From Teredinibacter turnerae (GTDB lineage: Bacteria > Pseudomonadota > Gammaproteobacteria > Pseudomonadales > Cellvibrionaceae): a stretch of DNA of 64,000 bases. Of this stretch, positions 34,947-44,625 are shown piece by piece (position 1 is the stretch's first letter; every line of letters starts with the position of its first letter). Below the pieces are notes generated by a model. The model was not told where the DNA came from. It saw only the letters and a list, made by a program, of their open reading frames with translations, and did no database searches. The DNA lies in contig NZ_CP149817.1 in assembly GCF_037935975.1 (NCBI RefSeq), positions 1,302,001 through 1,366,000 of the forward strand, given 5' to 3'. The translations under genes were made by a program, and so were the position numbers.

Positions 34947-36767
34947 CTAGCCCGCGTTTGCGATATAAGCTCGCCAACTGCCCAACGATGAGATCTCCTC
35001 CGCGCCGTCTAATCCCCAGTTATCACAGATAAACCCACTCAGCCAGCGGCCATCTGCCAGTTCGACTTTGCCAATCCCTAAAGGTGCCGGGATTTCCGCG
35101 ATAAATGTTCCCACGGCATCTGCGGGTAAGCGCCATACTTCCACCTCAATGGCTGTGTTTGCATCGGCATCGCGTAAAAGCGCGGGCCGCGCTGGGGGGC
35201 CTCCGGGGAGTGCGAACAACCGGTAGTTGTCGCTGGTGGTGGTACGCTCGACAAACTCGGCGCCGCGCTCGCGCAGCTGCCAGTTCAGCGGCAGACCGTC
35301 GAGGTGAGCACCGCACACTACAATATCTACCCAAGTTGCAGGCGGTAGAGATGTGGTTTGCCCTTGCACCTTAAACGGGCTGTGACCGCACCCGGGGGGA
35401 ATGACCAACATATTTTGCAATTGCGCGGCAATGCTGAGCAGGTCTTTGTCGCGCTGGGCGTGATGGAATAGCGTGACACCAAAGCCGACACCGTTGTCGA
35501 AAAAGCCCGCCGGTATCGCCAACGCGGCATAGTCCAGCAGGTTCATAAAATTGGTGTAGTAGCCCATTTGTGAGTTGAGCGCGATTGGGTCGGCTTCCAC
35601 CTCGGCGATGGTATAGGCGCGCGGATTAGTGGGCGTAATCACCGCATCGACCTTGGCCAGCACCGCATCGGCCGCCGCCTTCAGCGCCTGCAACCGGTAT
35701 TGTGCGGCGAATGCATCGGCCGCGCGGGGGTGTTTGCCGCCGCCGATGATGGTGTTGATTACCGGCAGCAGCGCCTCGGGGTTGTCGTCGATAAGCGGTT
35801 GCGTCGCCAGGTAGCGCTCTGCGACCCACGGCCCTTCGTAGAGTAGTTTGGCAGCTTGTAAAAACGGGGTGAAGTCCACCTCCACCACATCGTGGTCTAT
35901 CGACAGGGTATTGGCGAGAAAGTGGTTAAACAGGTACTCCGCTTCACTGCTACCAAAAAATTCGAGGCTGGCTTTGTCCGGCACCCCGATTTTGCGACGC
36001 TGAGTTTCTGCACGGTAGTAGCGCGGCCCATTCGCAAAGTGTGCTTTGCGGCTGAAGGGGTCGTTGCCATCGTGCGCCGCTGCCACATCCAGCACCTGAT
36101 TGGCATCATCGACATTGAGCGCGAATATGCTGACGCAATCGAGACTTTTACACGCGGGCACCACACCGTGGCAGCTGAGTAGCCCGCGGCTGGGTTTGAG
36201 CCCCACCAGATTATTGAGTGAGGCGGGCACGCGGCCGGAGCCTGCGGTATCGGTGCCCAGTGAGAAGCTGGCGAGACCCAGTGCCACGGCTACGGCCGAG
36301 CCCGAACTTGAGCCGCCAGAAATTATGTCGCTATTGAGCGCATTGCGGCACGCGCCCCAGGGTGAACGCACGCCCACCAGACCGGTGGCGAACTGGTCCA
36401 TATTGGTTTTGCCCATCGGAATTGCCCCTGCAGCAATCAATTGCGCTACCACTGTGGCGTTGTCGTTGGGGGTAAATTCGAAGGCTTTACAGGCGGCGGT
36501 AGTGGGTATTGCCGCGAGGTCGATATTATCTTTAATCGCGAAAGGTACGCCGTACAGCGGTAAGTCAGCTTGCCCTTGGCTATCAATATAAGCGAGGTAT
36601 TGCGCGATCTGAGCTTCGCTGAGGCGCGTAATCCAGATCGGGTTATCGCGCAGGCTGTCGGCTTTCGCGTTGAGTGCGGCAAACAATTGTGCCGGCGTAA
36701 AATCGCCGTTGCGGTAGTGTGCCTGCAGCCCGCTAATGGTTAAATCGATATGGTCGAGGTTAAGCAT
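34947..36767 (-). CDS. atzF: Allophanate hydrolase
   Basis: 606 residues. The amidase-signature domain (~1-440) carries PFAIKDNID (Lys of the Ser-cisSer-Lys triad), ISGGSSSGSAVAVALGLASFSLGTDTAGSGRVPAS with both serines, and GLKPSRGLLS. The C-terminal ~150 residues (~455-606) are the allophanate-hydrolase C domain (VVCGAHLDGLPLNWQLRERGA). It hydrolyses allophanate to ammonia and CO2, the last step of urea/guanidine catabolism. The ATG lies inside the last codons of the preceding carboxylase gene (8-bp overlap), which indicates translational coupling. It is the last gene of the operon. Confidence 0.93.
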   Translation of the reverse strand: MLNLDHIDLTISGLQAHYRNGDFTPAQLFAALNAKADSLRDNPIWITRLSEAQIAQYLAYIDSQGQADLPLYGVPFAIKDNIDLAAIPTTAACKAFEFTPNDNATVVAQLIAAGAIPMGKTNMDQFATGLVGVRSPWGACRNALNSDIISGGSSSGSAVAVALGLASFSLGTDTAGSGRVPASLNNLVGLKPSRGLLSCHGVVPACKSLDCVSIFALNVDDANQVLDVAAAHDGNDPFSRKAHFANGPRYYRAETQRRKIGVPDKASLEFFGSSEAEYLFNHFLANTLSIDHDVVEVDFTPFLQAAKLLYEGPWVAERYLATQPLIDDNPEALLPVINTIIGGGKHPRAADAFAAQYRLQALKAAADAVLAKVDAVITPTNPRAYTIAEVEADPIALNSQMGYYTNFMNLLDYAALAIPAGFFDNGVGFGVTLFHHAQRDKDLLSIAAQLQNMLVIPPGCGHSPFKVQGQTTSLPPATWVDIVVCGAHLDGLPLNWQLRERGAEFVERTTTSDNYRLFALPGGPPARPALLRDADANTAIEVEVWRLPADAVGTFIAEIPAPLGIGKVELADGRWLSGFICDNWGLDGAEEISSLGSWRAYIANAG

Positions 36768-39700
36768 GGCTTATGACTCCTAGCGTTTGGCCAGCGGCAA
36801 TGACATCGCCCTGGTGACGTTGTTGTTTTAGCAGGGTGCCGGCGGCGGGGGCGTAGATTTCAATTTCCATTTTCATGGATTCCAGAATACATACCACATC
36901 GCCTTCGTTAACGGTTTCCCCTTCGGCCACACACCATTGCCAAAGGCTGCCTGCGCCCGGGCTTTCCAGCGCGGTGCAGTTTGCGGCGAGGGGTGCCTCG
37001 TCCTCCGCCGGTGCGCTGGTCGTGGTTGCATCAAAGTTCATCTGGCCAGAGCTGATCCAGCGCGCCAATTCCTCATCGAATGCGGTTTGCCGCCGTTCTA
37101 CAAAATTGTCGATACTGGTTTGATGCTGCGCTAAAAACGCCTGGTAGTCAGCGAGGCTGAACTCGGTATTCTCAATTTTTAGCGGATAATCACCGTGGGG
37201 GAAGCGGCGGCGAATATCGACTAATTCCTCTTCACTCACTTCGTAAAAACGAATTTGATCGAAAAAGCGCAGCAGCCATGGGCGACTAAATTCTCGGGTG
37301 GTTTTGTTTTTGTTCCACATTTGCAGGGTGCGACCAATAAACTGGTAACCGCCAGGCCCTTCCATACCGTACACGCACAAATAGGCGCCGCCGATACCCA
37401 CCGAGTTTTCTGCGGTCCAGGTGCGCGCCGGATTGTATTTGGTTGTTACCAGGCGGTGGCGCGGGTCCAGTGGCGTTGCCACCGGCGCCCCCAGGTACAC
37501 ATCGCCCAACCCCATGACAACATAAGAGGCATCGAACACGATGCGTTTTACATCATCGACTGAGTCGAGACCGTTGATGCGGCGAATAAATTCGATATTG
37601 TCCGGGCACCAGGGCGCATCTTTGCGCACCGATTGGGTATATTTTTGTACTGCCAACTGGCAGGCCTGGTCGTTCCAGCTCAGTGGCAGGTGGACCACAC
37701 GCGCGGCAATTCGCTGTTGCTCGACATCTTGTAATGCGCGTTCGGCGCTCAACAACATTTGCAGCAGTGCCTCCGCAGACAGCGCGAGATTGTCGTAGTG
37801 AATTTGCAGCGAGCGAATTCCGGGTGTGAGCTCCATAACTGCCGGGTGGTTTAATTCCTGCAATTTCAGCATAAGTGCGTGCGCGCGAAAACGCAGTGCA
37901 ATATCCAATTGCTGGGGACCGTATTCCACCAACAAATAGTCATCGCCCGCCAGCCGATAACACACCTCTACCGCGTTTTCCTGTTCGCTAAGGCGATGTA
38001 AAACCGGGCTTGCAGTGGCAATATCTTCGCTGCTGTATTGCGGCTCGGCACTGGCATTTAACTGGGTGCAGCAGGCAAGTTGATGGCGTTCGAGTTTTTC
38101 TGCGGTGGCTAAATTTACGGGAGTGAATCGTACACTGTCGCCCGCTTTTAATTGGCCGAGTTTCCACAAGTCCGCTTTTATCACGGTGGCCGGGCATACA
38201 AACCCACCGAGAGACGGCCCATCCGGCCCAAGAATCACCGGCATATCGCCGGTAAAATCAATAGTGCCAACCGCGTAGGCGTTATCGTGAATATTTGACG
38301 GATGCATGCCGGCTTCGCCACCGGTAGTGCGCGCCCAGTCGGGTTTGGGGCCAATCAGGCGAATGCCCGTGCGACTGGAGTTGTAATGAATTTTCCAATC
38401 GCTGTTAAAAAATGTGGCGATGTCTTTTTCGGTGAAAAAATCCGGCGCACCGTGAGGCCCGTAAATCACCCGGATATTCCAGTCAGTATTGACCGCTGGT
38501 TTCAGGTGCTGAATATTGTCGGCCGCGATTGCGCTCGCGTCTTGCGCAAAATGCAGCACGTCGCCCGTGCGCAGAGCACGGCCGCTGTGGCCGCCAAACT
38601 GGCCCAGGGTAAAGGTGGAACGCGAACCCAAATACACATTGCCGTCGAGCCCGCCAGCGACCGCGAGGTAGGCCCGTGCACCGGCACCGAGAGGCTGGCC
38701 GATGCGCAGCACCTGGCCTGCACTGGCAGCGTAAACCCGATAGCTTTGCAGCGGTTCTGAGTCCAATGACGCGGAAAAATCTGCACCGGTCAAAATAAAC
38801 TGGGTGGCGCAATTAAAGCGCAACGTTGGGCCTTGCAGGGTAATTTCCAGACCTGCGGCATCAGCCGGATTGCCCAGCGCGGCATTGGCCAGGCGCAAAG
38901 CAAGGTTATCAAACGGCCCCGAAGGGGGTACGCCCACATCCCAGTAGCCGGTGCGCCCGGGAAAATCCTGCAGCGTAGTCAGCGTGCCGCCGCTGAGTAC
39001 ATCCATCGTTTGCGGTACAAAGCTACGATTATTGAGGTAGCGGGTGTACAGCCTGCCTTCCAGCAATACCGGGTCATCCAGCAGATCGCACAAGTACGCC
39101 ATATTGGTTTCGATACCCTGGATGCGGCTGGCGGATAGTGCGGCGCTTAGTTCGGCGATTGCCGCTTCGCGGGAATCCGCGCGGCAAATAAATTTGGCCA
39201 GCATCGGGTCGAAAAATGCCGATACTTCCAGGCCGGTTTCGATCCAGTGATCTATACGGCGCTGCGACGTGTTGTCCGGCAGCGCGACACAGGACAAAAG
39301 CCCGGCGCTCGGCTGAAAGTTTTTGTGAGGGTCTTCGGCGTACACCCGCGCCTGAATCGCGTGACCTTGCGGCGCGAGCTGAGCGCGCAATTTGGTAATA
39401 TCGCCGAGTTCACCTGCGGCTTGGCGCACCATCCAGGCGACCAGGTCCACCTTAAACACTTCTTCAGTAACCCCGTGCTCAACCTGCAAACGGGTATTGA
39501 CCTCCAGAAAGTAAAACTGGTGGGTGTTCTGGTCGTAAATAAATTCTACCGTGCCAGCATTGAGGTAATTCACCGCGGCCAGCAATTTGGTGGCCGTGAG
39601 ATGCAGTTGACTGCGTACGTCGTCGGGAATGTTGGGGGCCGGTGTTTCTTCGATAACTTTTTGATGGCGGCGTTGTGCCGAGCAATCTCTCTCGCCAAAG

Positions 39701-40365
39701 GCAACGGCGTTGCCTGCGCCATCACCGAAAACCTGCACTTCAATATGGCGGGCAAACTCGATGTATTTTTCGATAAACACGCCGTCGTTGGCAAAGTTGT
39801 TCGCGCCCAGGCGTTTTACCGACGCAAAATTTTTCTGCAGTTCGGCCGCGTCTTTGCACACCTGCATGCCGATACCGCCACCACCGGCGGTGCTTTTTAA
39901 AATAATGGGGTAGCCAATTGTCGCCGCAGCGAGAAGTGCTTCGTCTTCCGAATCCAACAGGTCACTGCCGGGCAAGAGGGGCACCTGTTGCGCCACCGCC
40001 AGCGCGCGCGCTTCGTGTTTTAATCCGAACGCCTGCATGTGTTCCGGGCGCGGGCCGATAAAAACAATATTGCGCTTATCGCACTCGGCAACGAAGTCGG
40101 CGTTTTCGCTGAGAAAGCCGTAGCCTGGGTGCACGGCATCAACGCCCGCCTGCGCCATAATGGCAAACAGTTTTTCGGTGTTGAGATAGGTTTCGGCGGC
40201 GCCGCCCTCGCCAAGCGAATAAGCTTCGTCGGCGGCGGTTACATGCAGCGAGCGCGCATCGGCTTCACTGTAAACCGCCACCGAGGCTACGCCCATAGCA
40301 TGTAACGTACGACTGATGCGGGTGCTGATTGCGCCGCGGTTGGCGATAAAAATTTTGTTAAACAT
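36760..40365 (-). CDS. Urea-carboxylase-family biotin enzyme, probably guanidine carboxylase
   Basis: 1,201 residues. Order: biotin carboxylase (~1-445, F-I-A-N-R-G start, ATP-grasp glycine-rich STAGGGGIGM, EVNTRLQVEHGVTEE); two KipI/KipA-type carboxyltransferase domains (~470-1100, with PSLGGFVCPATV, PLDPRHRLVTTKYNPARTWT and GPGGYQFIGRTLQMW); and a C-terminal biotinyl domain with ESMKM (biotinyl Lys1165). The family carboxylates urea to allophanate with ATP and bicarbonate. A large subgroup, found with DUF1989 partner proteins and guanidine-I riboswitches, acts on guanidine, forming carboxyguanidine (established work on Pseudomonas and others). Both hallmarks are present here, so guanidine carboxylase is preferred; the substrate-specificity residue was not checked. 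Confidence 0.9.
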   Translation of the reverse strand: MFNKIFIANRGAISTRISRTLHAMGVASVAVYSEADARSLHVTAADEAYSLGEGGAAETYLNTEKLFAIMAQAGVDAVHPGYGFLSENADFVAECDKRNIVFIGPRPEHMQAFGLKHEARALAVAQQVPLLPGSDLLDSEDEALLAAATIGYPIILKSTAGGGGIGMQVCKDAAELQKNFASVKRLGANNFANDGVFIEKYIEFARHIEVQVFGDGAGNAVAFGERDCSAQRRHQKVIEETPAPNIPDDVRSQLHLTATKLLAAVNYLNAGTVEFIYDQNTHQFYFLEVNTRLQVEHGVTEEVFKVDLVAWMVRQAAGELGDITKLRAQLAPQGHAIQARVYAEDPHKNFQPSAGLLSCVALPDNTSQRRIDHWIETGLEVSAFFDPMLAKFICRADSREAAIAELSAALSASRIQGIETNMAYLCDLLDDPVLLEGRLYTRYLNNRSFVPQTMDVLSGGTLTTLQDFPGRTGYWDVGVPPSGPFDNLALRLANAALGNPADAAGLEITLQGPTLRFNCATQFILTGADFSASLDSEPLQSYRVYAASAGQVLRIGQPLGAGARAYLAVAGGLDGNVYLGSRSTFTLGQFGGHSGRALRTGDVLHFAQDASAIAADNIQHLKPAVNTDWNIRVIYGPHGAPDFFTEKDIATFFNSDWKIHYNSSRTGIRLIGPKPDWARTTGGEAGMHPSNIHDNAYAVGTIDFTGDMPVILGPDGPSLGGFVCPATVIKADLWKLGQLKAGDSVRFTPVNLATAEKLERHQLACCTQLNASAEPQYSSEDIATASPVLHRLSEQENAVEVCYRLAGDDYLLVEYGPQQLDIALRFRAHALMLKLQELNHPAVMELTPGIRSLQIHYDNLALSAEALLQMLLSAERALQDVEQQRIAARVVHLPLSWNDQACQLAVQKYTQSVRKDAPWCPDNIEFIRRINGLDSVDDVKRIVFDASYVVMGLGDVYLGAPVATPLDPRHRLVTTKYNPARTWTAENSVGIGGAYLCVYGMEGPGGYQFIGRTLQMWNKNKTTREFSRPWLLRFFDQIRFYEVSEEELVDIRRRFPHGDYPLKIENTEFSLADYQAFLAQHQTSIDNFVERRQTAFDEELARWISSGQMNFDATTTSAPAEDEAPLAANCTALESPGAGSLWQWCVAEGETVNEGDVVCILESMKMEIEIYAPAAGTLLKQQRHQGDVIAAGQTLGVISHA

Positions 40366-40451
40366 GGCGGTCTACACTCATGTTTGCGGCGGGTCGTCCC
40401 GCGTGAGCTTGCGTCCTGATCCGGTCGTCCGGAGACGCGTGGAGCGGCAGA

Positions 40452-41087
40452 TTACCAGAGCGTAATTTCAACCGGCGTCGGGTTGTAGCCGTTGCAGGGG
40501 TTGTTCAGTTGCGGGCAGTTGGACACCAGCATATAGACGTCCATATGCGCCACCATTTCCACGTATTTGCCGGGCGCCGAGATGCCGTCTTCGAAAGTCA
40601 GTCCACCCTCTGCCGTGACGGGCACGTTCATAAAAAAATTAATGTTGTGGGTGATGTCTCGTTTGCTGATACCGACAGATTCGTGTTCGCCGATAGCCAG
40701 CATCCAACTGTCGCGGCAGGCGTGCATACAGCGCTTGTTCAGGTCGTAGCGCACGGTGTTGCTCTCGGTCGCACAGGCGCCGCCGAGGGTATCGTGGCGA
40801 CCGCAGGTGTCTGCGGTAATTTCCAGCAGCGGATTGCCAAAATTACTGCGCAACAGGGTTCCCGCGCTCAGGTATACATTGCCCTGTTCGCGAATGGTAT
40901 CCATGGCACTGTAGCGTTCGGCCGTATTGTTGGCGTTGTAAAACAAGGTGTCCGCGGCCTGATTGCCTTCCAGGTCGGTAATTCTCACGGTTTGGCCGCG
41001 TTTGATTTTTTTCAGTAAATAATCGCCAGCGGGTACGACAGTCGATTCCTGCGCTTCGCTTAACAACATGTCACTTTCTCTGATCAT
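40452..41087 (-). CDS. DUF1989 protein, urea-amidolyase-associated 2 (carboxyguanidine deiminase subunit)
   Basis: 211 residues of the DUF1989 family. Features are [31 protein letters not shown], a conserved [10 protein letters not shown] and [15 protein letters not shown] near the end. Members occur as a pair; in guanidine degraders the two proteins form the carboxyguanidine deiminase (CgdA/CgdB) that turns carboxyguanidine into allophanate. The ATG overlaps the stop of the preceding gene in an ATGA. Cys and His residues are conserved for metal binding (family knowledge). It lies 86 bp upstream of the carboxylase gene. Confidence 0.85.
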   Translation of the reverse strand: MIRESDMLLSEAQESTVVPAGDYLLKKIKRGQTVRITDLEGNQAADTLFYNANNTAERYSAMDTIREQGNVYLSAGTLLRSNFGNPLLEITADTCGRHDTLGGACATESNTVRYDLNKRCMHACRDSWMLAIGEHESVGISKRDITHNINFFMNVPVTAEGGLTFEDGISAPGKYVEMVAHMDVYMLVSNCPQLNNPCNGYNPTPVEITLW

Positions 41088-41818
41088 GCGCCCACCCCCA
41101 AATGGTACAAACGGTTATTTTCAAAACCCCGACCATTTTCCGGACGGAAATTTTTGCAATAGTCATCGTCGGCGACCGGCGCCGCTTCAAATAATTCACA
41201 TAACACCGGGGTACGGGGGTAGCTCGCTGCCTGGTTGAGCGGATGTGGGCAGCTGTGCATTACCACCAGGGTGTCCATTTCAAAGCGTAACGTCAGACTC
41301 GCGCCGGGTTTTGCCGCGCTGGTATCGAGACTGAGATTGCCGTTATCGTCGGCCACCACTTTGCTGAACAGGTTAAGGTTTGCCCCCATATCCCGCTCGT
41401 TGAGACCGTATTTGGTCAATTCAACCAGGAAGGCATCAAAGCCATTTTGGCGCCAGTCATTTTGTGCATCCTGATAGGAGAGCGACCCCCAGGTTTTTTC
41501 GATATGCTGCTTGCGGCTGTTGCCGCACACGGTCTCGTGCCAGCCAAAATTATCTGCGGTAATCGAGCAGAAAATGCGGCCCATATCCGAGTACAGGCAG
41601 TTGCCGCGCGTTAGTTTAAAGGTGTGCTGACATTTCAAGGTGTCGGGTGCGTTGTAACGTTCCAATAAATTTTCCGGGTTATAGAACATCATTCCCAGAT
41701 TGGCTCCACCGGTAATATCGGTGAGTGTCAGTTCGAGGCCACGTTTGATTTTTAGCGACCAGTGGCTGGCAGCGGGCAATTCAAACGTATAAAGCGATTG
41801 TGCTGTCGAGTGTGTCAT
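41084..41818 (-). CDS. DUF1989 protein, urea-amidolyase-associated 1 (carboxyguanidine deiminase subunit)
   Basis: 244 residues from ATG 41818, 10 bp after the ABC ATPase stop; the in-frame extension to 41950 overlaps the ATPase and is rejected. The family signature is [54 protein letters not shown] and [10 protein letters not shown]. It is the partner of the following DUF1989 gene. The pair is predicted to deiminate carboxyguanidine to allophanate, linking the carboxylase to allophanate hydrolase. Cytosolic. The conserved cysteines and histidines (H-x-T-V-C, SCPHP) fit a metal site. Confidence 0.85.
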   Translation of the reverse strand: MTHSTAQSLYTFELPAASHWSLKIKRGLELTLTDITGGANLGMMFYNPENLLERYNAPDTLKCQHTFKLTRGNCLYSDMGRIFCSITADNFGWHETVCGNSRKQHIEKTWGSLSYQDAQNDWRQNGFDAFLVELTKYGLNERDMGANLNLFSKVVADDNGNLSLDTSAAKPGASLTLRFEMDTLVVMHSCPHPLNQAASYPRTPVLCELFEAAPVADDDYCKNFRPENGRGFENNRLYHLGVGA

Positions 41819-41828
41819 GGAATCGGAT

Positions 41829-42623
41829 TCAGGCAAGGCTGGCCTGTACCTCCTCTGTGGATTGTGAGTGATGGTGAATAACGTGCTCCAGCTGCGCGCG
41901 GTCCTTGTGCGATACATCCAGGTCGTAAGTAATCTGTGCGCCGAACGCACCTGGTGCCTGGGGGTCGTAGCGGTCTTTGTCGAATACCCACAGGCGGGTG
42001 CCTAGATGAAAACCTTCTTTCAGGTCGTGGGTAATCATAAAAATGGTGAGCTGGTGTTCGCGCCATAGCTGTAACACTAGATTGTGCATGTCGGCGCGAA
42101 TGCCGGGATCAAGTGCGCCGAAAGGCTCATCTAACAATAAAATCGCAGGCTTTTTTATCAACGACTGCGCTAGTGCCAGACGCTGCTGCATACCACCGGA
42201 AAGTTCATGCGGGTATTTGTTTTTGGCGTGGTCGAGGCCAACCGCATTCAGCAACGTTTCTGCTTCTGCGCGCGCGGCTTTTTTTGCCTTGCCAAACAGG
42301 CGGCCCAATACCGGGCTTTTTTCCAGTTCGCGCGCGATAACCACGTTTTCCAATGCGGTGAGATGCGGAAATACGGAGTAGCGCTGAAAAACGATACCCC
42401 GTTCGGCATTGGGTTCAGGTTTCAGGGGCGCACCGTTCAGAGTGATGCGGCCCCGTGAGGGTTGCTCGGTACCGAGCAATAAATTGAGGAAGGTGGTTTT
42501 GCCACAACCGGAAGCGCCGACGATTGTAATAAAATCGCCTTTTGCAACCTGCTTGTTCAGTTGTTCCAGTACGACTTGATCGCCGTACTCCTTCCACAAA
42601 TGTTGTATTTCTAAAAACGCCAT
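41829..42623 (-). CDS. ABC transporter ATP-binding protein (guanidine/urea-type uptake)
   Basis: 264 residues from ATG 42623 with AAGGAG upstream (a longer frame to 42722 overlaps the permease gene). Walker A GASGCGKTT, Q-loop with VFQRYSVFPHLTALENV, signature LSGGMQQRLALAQ, Walker B ILLLDEPFGALD and the H-loop ITHDLKEG are all present. It resembles the nitrate/taurine/SsuB-type importer ATPases. The start overlaps the permease stop by one base (TAATG). It powers uptake of the substrate of the downstream enzymes. Confidence 0.92.
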   Translation of the reverse strand: MAFLEIQHLWKEYGDQVVLEQLNKQVAKGDFITIVGASGCGKTTFLNLLLGTEQPSRGRITLNGAPLKPEPNAERGIVFQRYSVFPHLTALENVVIARELEKSPVLGRLFGKAKKAARAEAETLLNAVGLDHAKNKYPHELSGGMQQRLALAQSLIKKPAILLLDEPFGALDPGIRADMHNLVLQLWREHQLTIFMITHDLKEGFHLGTRLWVFDKDRYDPQAPGAFGAQITYDLDVSHKDRAQLEHVIHHHSQSTEEVQASLA

Positions 42624-43447
42624 TAATCGTTCTCCTTGGCCTGACTGTGAAACCACGGATAGCAAAACAGGGATACCCGACGCAGCAGATAGTCCACAAC
42701 AAAGGCCAGGAACGTTATCCAAATGACGTAGGGCAAAATCACATCCATAGCCAGATAGCGCCTTACCAAAAAGATGCGGTAGCCGAGCCCGTCGGTAGAC
42801 GCGATGGCCTCTGCTGCAATCAGGAACAGCCAGGCAGCGCCAAGCGACAGGCGCACAGCGGCAATCAGGCGGGGCAGAATTTGCGGCAGTATCACCCGCA
42901 CAATAATCTGCCAGGTGTTGGCGCCCAGCGTTTGTGCTTTGATCAGTTGTTCCGGCGGGATTTCACGCACGCGCTGCAACAGATCCCGTGTCATAAAGGG
43001 CGTAATGCCGATCACAATCAGCACGATTTTGGATACTTCTCCCAGGCCGAACACAATAAAGAGTACCGGCAGAATGGCCATAGGCGGCACCAGCGAAACG
43101 GCGGTTACTAACGGCGAAAGCTTGGCGCGCGCAAAGGGGATTGCTCCCATCAGCACGCCGAGAATGAGCGCACAGGCGGCACTGATACTGACGCCCACCG
43201 CGAGGCGACCCAGACTGCTGAAGGTATCCCGCCATAGCAGCACGTCGCCGCTGCGTTTGTCTGGCTGGAACGCCATGCGCTCGATAGCCGCGCCAATAGT
43301 GCTAAGTGCGGGCAACAATTTATCGTTCGGGTTTTCCGCCAAGCGGGCATTGCTGGCGCCGAGATAGAGCACCAGCAGTAACAGGAATGGCAAAATCCCC
43401 AGGATCACGCGAACAGGGCGCGATGGCTTGCGATTGATAAGTTTCAT
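42623..43447 (-). CDS. ABC transporter permease (TauC/SsuC type)
   Basis: 274 residues from ATG 43447 (in-frame GTG at 43456 also possible). Six hydrophobic segments are seen. The binding-protein-dependent transport signature is A-L-G-A-N-T-W-Q-I-I-V-R-V-I-L-P-Q-I-L-P-R-L, with E-A-I-A-S-T-D-G-L-G-Y-R-I-F after it. It is the inner-membrane channel of the importer, placed between the binding protein (37 bp upstream) and the ATPase. Confidence 0.9.
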   Translation of the reverse strand: MKLINRKPSRPVRVILGILPFLLLLVLYLGASNARLAENPNDKLLPALSTIGAAIERMAFQPDKRSGDVLLWRDTFSSLGRLAVGVSISAACALILGVLMGAIPFARAKLSPLVTAVSLVPPMAILPVLFIVFGLGEVSKIVLIVIGITPFMTRDLLQRVREIPPEQLIKAQTLGANTWQIIVRVILPQILPRLIAAVRLSLGAAWLFLIAAEAIASTDGLGYRIFLVRRYLAMDVILPYVIWITFLAFVVDYLLRRVSLFCYPWFHSQAKEND

Positions 43448-43484
43448 AGCGGTCACGCCCTGGTGTTGCGGTTATGGGTGGCGG

Positions 43485-44594
43485 TTAGAGAGAGCCTGTT
43501 GCGGCCATTTCCATGTAGGTCGGGTCGAACCGCAGCTTGATGTTATTGCTATCGCCGTAGACGCCTGCTGGAGTTTCAACGCCAATAAAAGAGGCATCGC
43601 TGGCGCCTTCGCCCAACAGGCCATGGGCGAACGAGAATTCAGCAACGGTTTGCATTGTGGTTTTCAGCTTGTCGCTTTTTACGAATTCAACCGCTTCGGC
43701 AGGCTTGTAGAACATTTTGGTGGAGGCCAACTGCGCGTCGTAACCGGCAAGGTCAGTACCCGAGGCGCCGCCCATAAAGGTGCGCGCGGCCACCGCAGCG
43801 TCACTGTCGCCGTTCATCGTGCTCATGATTTCGTACCATGCACCGACCAGCGCTTTACCCAGCGCGGGATGTTCGCTAAGCGTTTTGGTGTTGACCACCA
43901 TCAAATCGATAATTTCGCCAGGAATGTTTGCTGAATCGAATACTTTGGTCGCGCCAGGCATAGCGGTGATTTCACTCAACAGCGGGTTCCAGGTGACTAC
44001 GGAAGAAACGCTGTCGGTGGAGTAAGCGGCGACCATGTCGGCGTCGGAGGTGTTCACCACGGTCACGTCTTTTTCGCTCATCCCGACCGATTCCAGCGCG
44101 CGTGCCAGCAGGTAATGAGACACACTCAATTCCACCAGGTTGACGTTTTGGCCTTTGATGTCAGCGAGTTCAGTTTTGTCTTTCAGCACAACCCCGTCGT
44201 TGCCGTTGGAGAAGTCACCCACGATCAACGCAGTGGAATCAACGCCGCCCGCAGCCGGAATTGTGAGCGCGTCCATGTTGGTCATGGTGCAACCGTCGTA
44301 TTCGCCAGCGGTGTATTGGTTGATGGATTCGATATAGTCGTTGATCTGGGTTACTTCGATCTCGATACCGTATTTATCGGCCCATTTTTTCACGATGCCT
44401 TGTTGCGCACCGAAATCCCAGGGCATCCAACCGACGTAAATCGACCAGCACACTTTAAATTTTTCGGCGGGCGCACTGGCGACCGGGGTAGGTGTTGCTT
44501 CAGACGTGGCGGGTGCCGGTGATTTATCGGAACAGGCGAAAAGCAGAGCGATGGTCGTGCCCAGAATTGCGCGGGCAAAGATGTTGTTATGCAT
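43485..44594 (-). CDS. ABC transporter substrate-binding lipoprotein (guanidine/urea-type)
   Basis: 369 residues. The signal sequence ends in a lipobox (ALLFAC, Cys21), so it is a lipoprotein. The mature part begins with a Pro/Ala/Thr-rich linker, then the NMT1/TauA-like fold: FKVCWSIYVGWMPWDFGAQQGIVKKWADKYGIEIEV, D-G-C-T-M-T-N-M-D-A-L and L-A-R-A-L-E-S-V-G-M. This subgroup is the putative urea ABC transporter binding protein found with urea carboxylase operons; given the riboswitch, guanidine is the probable ligand. First gene of the operon; the ribosome-binding site GGGAGG is followed by TTAACC and the ATG. Confidence 0.9.
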   Translation of the reverse strand: MHNNIFARAILGTTIALLFACSDKSPAPATSEATPTPVASAPAEKFKVCWSIYVGWMPWDFGAQQGIVKKWADKYGIEIEVTQINDYIESINQYTAGEYDGCTMTNMDALTIPAAGGVDSTALIVGDFSNGNDGVVLKDKTELADIKGQNVNLVELSVSHYLLARALESVGMSEKDVTVVNTSDADMVAAYSTDSVSSVVTWNPLLSEITAMPGATKVFDSANIPGEIIDLMVVNTKTLSEHPALGKALVGAWYEIMSTMNGDSDAAVAARTFMGGASGTDLAGYDAQLASTKMFYKPAEAVEFVKSDKLKTTMQTVAEFSFAHGLLGEGASDASFIGVETPAGVYGDSNNIKLRFDPTYMEMAATGSL

Positions 44595-44625
44595 GGTTAA
44601 CCTCCCAAGGGTTACACGGATAATT